Shown piece after piece: positions 6,706 through 8,711 of a stretch of DNA of 8,711 nucleotides. The notes below the pieces were generated by a model. The model did no database searches. It had not been told where the DNA came from and saw only the letters and a program-made list of their open reading frames with translations. The number at the start of each line of letters is the position of its first letter. Position 1 is the stretch's first letter. Source of the stretch: JAYFRE01 sp034926235 (GTDB taxonomy: Bacteria; Pseudomonadota; Alphaproteobacteria; Rhodospirillales; Magnetospirillaceae); NCBI GenBank assembly GCA_034926235.1, contig JAYFRE010000105.1, positions 1 through 8,711 of the forward strand, in the 5' to 3' direction. Position numbers and translations under genes: made by a program.

Positions 6706-7416
6706 TCAGCCCCCCAGGAACATTTCGGCGATTTCGCGGTTGTCCAGCAGGGCCTGCCCGCCATCCTCGAAACGATTGCGTCCCATCGCCAATACATAGC
6801 CGCGATCCGCGATCGCCAGCGCCTGGCGCGCATTCTGTTCGACCATCAGGACGCCGATGCCCAGACGGTTGATCTCGACGATGCGCTCGAAGGTCTGCTC
6901 GATATAAAGCGGCGACAGCCCGGCGGTCGGTTCATCCAGCAGCAAAAGCTTGGGCTCCAGCATCAATGCGCGGCCCATCGCCACCATCTGGCGCTCGCCG
7001 CCCGACATCGAACCGGCGGCCTGATGACGGCGCTCTTTCAGCCGGGGAAAAATCTCAAAGATCTTCTCCATCTGCGGCCGGTAATCATCGGTGCGCAGAT
7101 AAGCCCCCATCTCCAGATTCTCGAGAACGGTGAGCGACGGAAACACGTTCTTTTCCTGCGGCACATAGGAAAGCCCCAGCCGCACCACCCGGTCGGGGCG
7201 CAGATTGGTGATCTCTTGTCCGTTGAAGGTCACCGTCCCCTGGCGGATTTTCACCAAACCGAAGGAGGATTTCATCAAGGTCGATTTGCCGGCCCCGTTC
7301 GGACCGACGATGACGACGATCTCGCCGGCATTCACCGTCAGCGACACGCCCTTCAGAATGTCGGTGCCGCCATAGCCGCCGTAAAGATCGTTCATGCACA
7401 GAAGAGCGTCGCTCAT
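6706..7416 (-). CDS. livF: Branched-chain amino acid ABC transporter ATP-binding protein LivF
   Basis: This is one of the two cytoplasmic ATPases that power the LivHM permease. At 236 aa it has the usual LivF length. In order it shows the Walker A GPNGAGKST (38-46), Q-loop VPQEKNVFPSLTV (Q87), signature MSGGERQMVAMGRAL (137-151) and Walker B KLLLLDEPTAGLSP (156-169). Then comes VEQNARQAL (192-200), where glutamine takes the place of the usual H-loop histidine. That VEQN variant is a normal mark of the LivF family and separates it from LivG (IEHD). The C-terminal DRGYVLAMGR segment is also typical. The ATG overlaps the livG stop in ATGA (7413-7416), consistent with coupled translation and one-to-one production of the two ATPases. 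Confidence 0.95.
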   Translation of the reverse strand: MSDALLCMNDLYGGYGGTDILKGVSLTVNAGEIVVIVGPNGAGKSTLMKSSFGLVKIRQGTVTFNGQEITNLRPDRVVRLGLSYVPQEKNVFPSLTVLENLEMGAYLRTDDYRPQMEKIFEIFPRLKERRHQAAGSMSGGERQMVAMGRALMLEPKLLLLDEPTAGLSPLYIEQTFERIVEINRLGIGVLMVEQNARQALAIADRGYVLAMGRNRFEDGGQALLDNREIAEMFLGG

Positions 7417-8207
7417 GCTTTTGTCCCATGTGCGGCAGAAGAGGCCGCATTGCCCAGATACGCCTCGCGGACCTCGTCATTGCCCCGAATGTCCGCCATC
7501 GTGCCCTGGGCGATCACCGAACCTTGCGCCATCACGACGATGGGGTGGCACAGCCGTGCGATCAGATCCATGTCGTGTTCGATGATGCAGAAGGTATAGC
7601 CGCGTTCACGGTTCAACCGTCCGATGGCGTCGGCCAGTTTCGCCAGCAGCGTACGGTTGACCCCGGCCCCCGGCTCGTCCAACAACACCATGCGCGCATC
7701 GGTCATCATCGTCCGGCCCAGCTCCAAAAGCTTTTTCTGACCGCCGGACAAGGCCCCCGCCGGCACATCGCCGACATGGGTAATTTCAAGAAAGGCGAGC
7801 ACTTCTTCGACCCGCTCGCGGATCGCCGCCTCTTGCCGGCGGACGCGGCCCGGGGCGAACAGAGCCAAAGGTAAATTCTCGCCCGCCTGTCCCGGCGGAA
7901 CCACCATCAGATTTTCACGCACGGTCATTCGTGAGAATTCGTGCGGAATCTGAAACGTCCGCACCAAACCCTTGTGGAACAAACGATGGGTGGGAATGCC
8001 GGTAATGTCCTCGCCATCCAGCAAAATCGAGCCGCTATCGGGCTTGATTGCGCCGGCAATGATGGAGAACAATGTCGTCTTTCCGGCGCCGTTCGGCCCA
8101 ATCAGGGCCGTGATGCTGCCGGAGGGAATGTCGAACGAACAATCGTCAACGGCCTTCAAGCCGCCGAACGATTTGGAAATTCCCCGTACGGAGACCATAT
8201 TCTGCAT
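7413..8207 (-). CDS. livG: Branched-chain amino acid ABC transporter ATP-binding protein LivG
   Basis: This is the LivF partner ATPase and first gene of the liv operon. The ATG at 8207 gives 264 aa, starting MQNMVSVRGISKSFGGLKAV. Motifs are the Walker A GPNGAGKTT (37-45), the LivG-typical GLVRTFQIPHEFSRMTVREN around the Q-loop (Q86), and signature LSGGQKKLLELGR (153-165). Walker B is MVLLDEPGAGVN (173-184) and the H-loop IEHDMDLI has H211. Walker B is followed by GAGVNRTL rather than the common AAGLNPTE, a mild variation. The start is not certain: no good ribosome-binding site precedes 8207 (GAGG lies 13 nt upstream). An in-frame ATG at 8198 has none either, and a TTG at 8291 would add 28 non-conserved residues. 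This could be weak initiation or a leader-dependent start. Confidence 0.93.
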   Translation of the reverse strand: MQNMVSVRGISKSFGGLKAVDDCSFDIPSGSITALIGPNGAGKTTLFSIIAGAIKPDSGSILLDGEDITGIPTHRLFHKGLVRTFQIPHEFSRMTVRENLMVVPPGQAGENLPLALFAPGRVRRQEAAIRERVEEVLAFLEITHVGDVPAGALSGGQKKLLELGRTMMTDARMVLLDEPGAGVNRTLLAKLADAIGRLNRERGYTFCIIEHDMDLIARLCHPIVVMAQGSVIAQGTMADIRGNDEVREAYLGNAASSAAHGTKA

Positions 8208-8384
8208 TGAACCGACCGGACCTCGTCCTCGAGATAGGGACCATCTTTTCTCAGGAACCGCCTGATTAAGCCTTATGATTGCTTTTGCCAACCTTTTTGG
8301 GCGCAGGACACCCCATTAATTTCAGCAATGCCCCCCAAAAGTTATAGATTCTTATCCACGCCCTCCCCTCGCACATGGTGAAGA
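8208..8384. promoter_or_regulatory. Divergent intergenic region between livG and uvrA
   Basis: This 177-bp region must contain promoters for the liv operon (minus) and uvrA (plus), but no clear hexamer pair stands out. On the minus strand TTGGCA (8293-8288) is a fair -35, followed only by CTTAAT at a short 15-bp spacing. On the plus strand TATAGA (8343-8348) is a possible weak -10 for uvrA. An inverted repeat TTTTGGG (8295-8301) / CCCAAAA (8334-8340) with a 32-nt loop is present. I saw no GTTC-N7-GTTC box of the alphaproteobacterial LexA type. No small gene was recognised here. Confidence 0.45.
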
Positions 8385-8711
8385 ATGAGTTCCTTTATCC
8401 GCATCCGCGGCGCGCGCGAACATAACCTCAAGGATGTCAGCATCGACTTGCCGCGCGACAAGCTGGTGGTCATCACCGGATTGTCCGGTTCGGGCAAATC
8501 CTCGCTGGCCTTCGACACCATCTATGCCGAGGGACAGCGCCGCTATGTCGAATCGCTTTCGGCCTATGCGCGCCAATTCCTGGAATTGATGTCCAAACCC
8601 GACGTCGATCTGATCGAGGGCTTGTCGCCGGCCATTTCCATCGAGCAGAAGACCACGTCCAAGAATCCGCGTTCGACAGTGGCCACGGTCACCGAGATTT
8701 ACGACTATATG
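8385..8711 (+). CDS. uvrA: Excinuclease ABC subunit A (UvrA), first 109 codons
   Basis: UvrA is the cytoplasmic DNA-damage sensor of nucleotide excision repair, an ABC-type ATPase dimer that loads UvrB. Only the N-terminus is present; the frame runs off the right edge (the full protein is usually about 940-960 aa). It begins MSSFIRIRGAREHNLKDVSI and has the Walker A of the first ATPase domain, GLSGSGKSS (32-40). Then come AEGQRRYVESLSAYARQFL (48-66) and the UvrB-binding-domain start PDVDLIEGLSPAISIEQKTT (72-91) with NPRSTVATVTEIYDYM (94-109). All are near-identical to UvrA. The ATG at 8385 is fixed by an in-frame TGA at 8379-8381; GGTGA lies just upstream at short spacing. It is divergent from the liv operon, with no visible functional link. 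Confidence 0.96.
   Translation, partial: MSSFIRIRGAREHNLKDVSIDLPRDKLVVITGLSGSGKSSLAFDTIYAEGQRRYVESLSAYARQFLELMSKPDVDLIEGLSPAISIEQKTTSKNPRSTVATVTEIYDYM

Noticed and set aside
6702..6833. 44-residue N-terminal extension of LivH
   Set aside because: It overlaps the livF coding end in another frame and has no membrane or family features.
6700..7599. 299-codon plus-strand frame opposite livF and part of livG
   Set aside because: It is an antisense shadow of two ATPase genes with unmistakable Walker and signature motifs.
8208..8384. LexA/SOS box upstream of uvrA
   Set aside because: I looked for GTTC-N7-GTTC and its complement and found no acceptable match, so no SOS control is claimed.

Overview
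The window is a compact, GC-rich chromosomal segment. Codon use and protein flavour suggest an alphaproteobacterium, possibly of the Rhodospirillales/Magnetospirillum type; this is an inference from the look of the proteins, not from a marker search. Nine protein-coding genes are present, two of them cut by the window edges. No tRNA, rRNA, CRISPR array, insertion sequence or prophage remnant was seen.

Left part (1-2224): two minus-strand genes encode an ABC importer of the nitrate/sulfonate/taurine (NMT1/SsuA-like) kind. The first is a Tat-exported substrate-binding protein (997-2052). The second is a permease (971 down past the left edge) with an unusual N-terminal extension. A divergent, very AT-rich intergenic region (about 22% GC over 2081-2190) separates them from the next block. 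It holds promoter-like hexamers and a 21-bp near-perfect palindrome.

Middle (2225-4860): a two-gene plus-strand operon joined by an ATGA overlap encodes cystathionine beta-synthase with a C-terminal CBS-domain pair and cystathionine gamma-lyase (or the closely related gamma-synthase). Together they form the reverse transsulfuration route from homocysteine plus serine to cysteine. A strong hairpin at 4834-4860 separates this operon from the convergent genes to the right.

Right part (4885-8207): a tightly packed minus-strand operon, transcribed livG-livF-livH-livM, encodes the two ATPases and two permeases of a branched-chain amino acid (HAAT-family) ABC importer. Its periplasmic binding protein is not in the window. 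From 8385 to the right edge, the divergent plus-strand gene is the first 109 codons of uvrA, the nucleotide-excision-repair damage sensor.

Most of the window is ordinary metabolism and transport, and I found no convincing undescribed system. The most interesting part is the divergent arrangement of an uncharacterised Tat-dependent importer with the reverse transsulfuration operon. It suggests, but does not prove, that the importer handles a sulfur compound and that both sides share a regulator.
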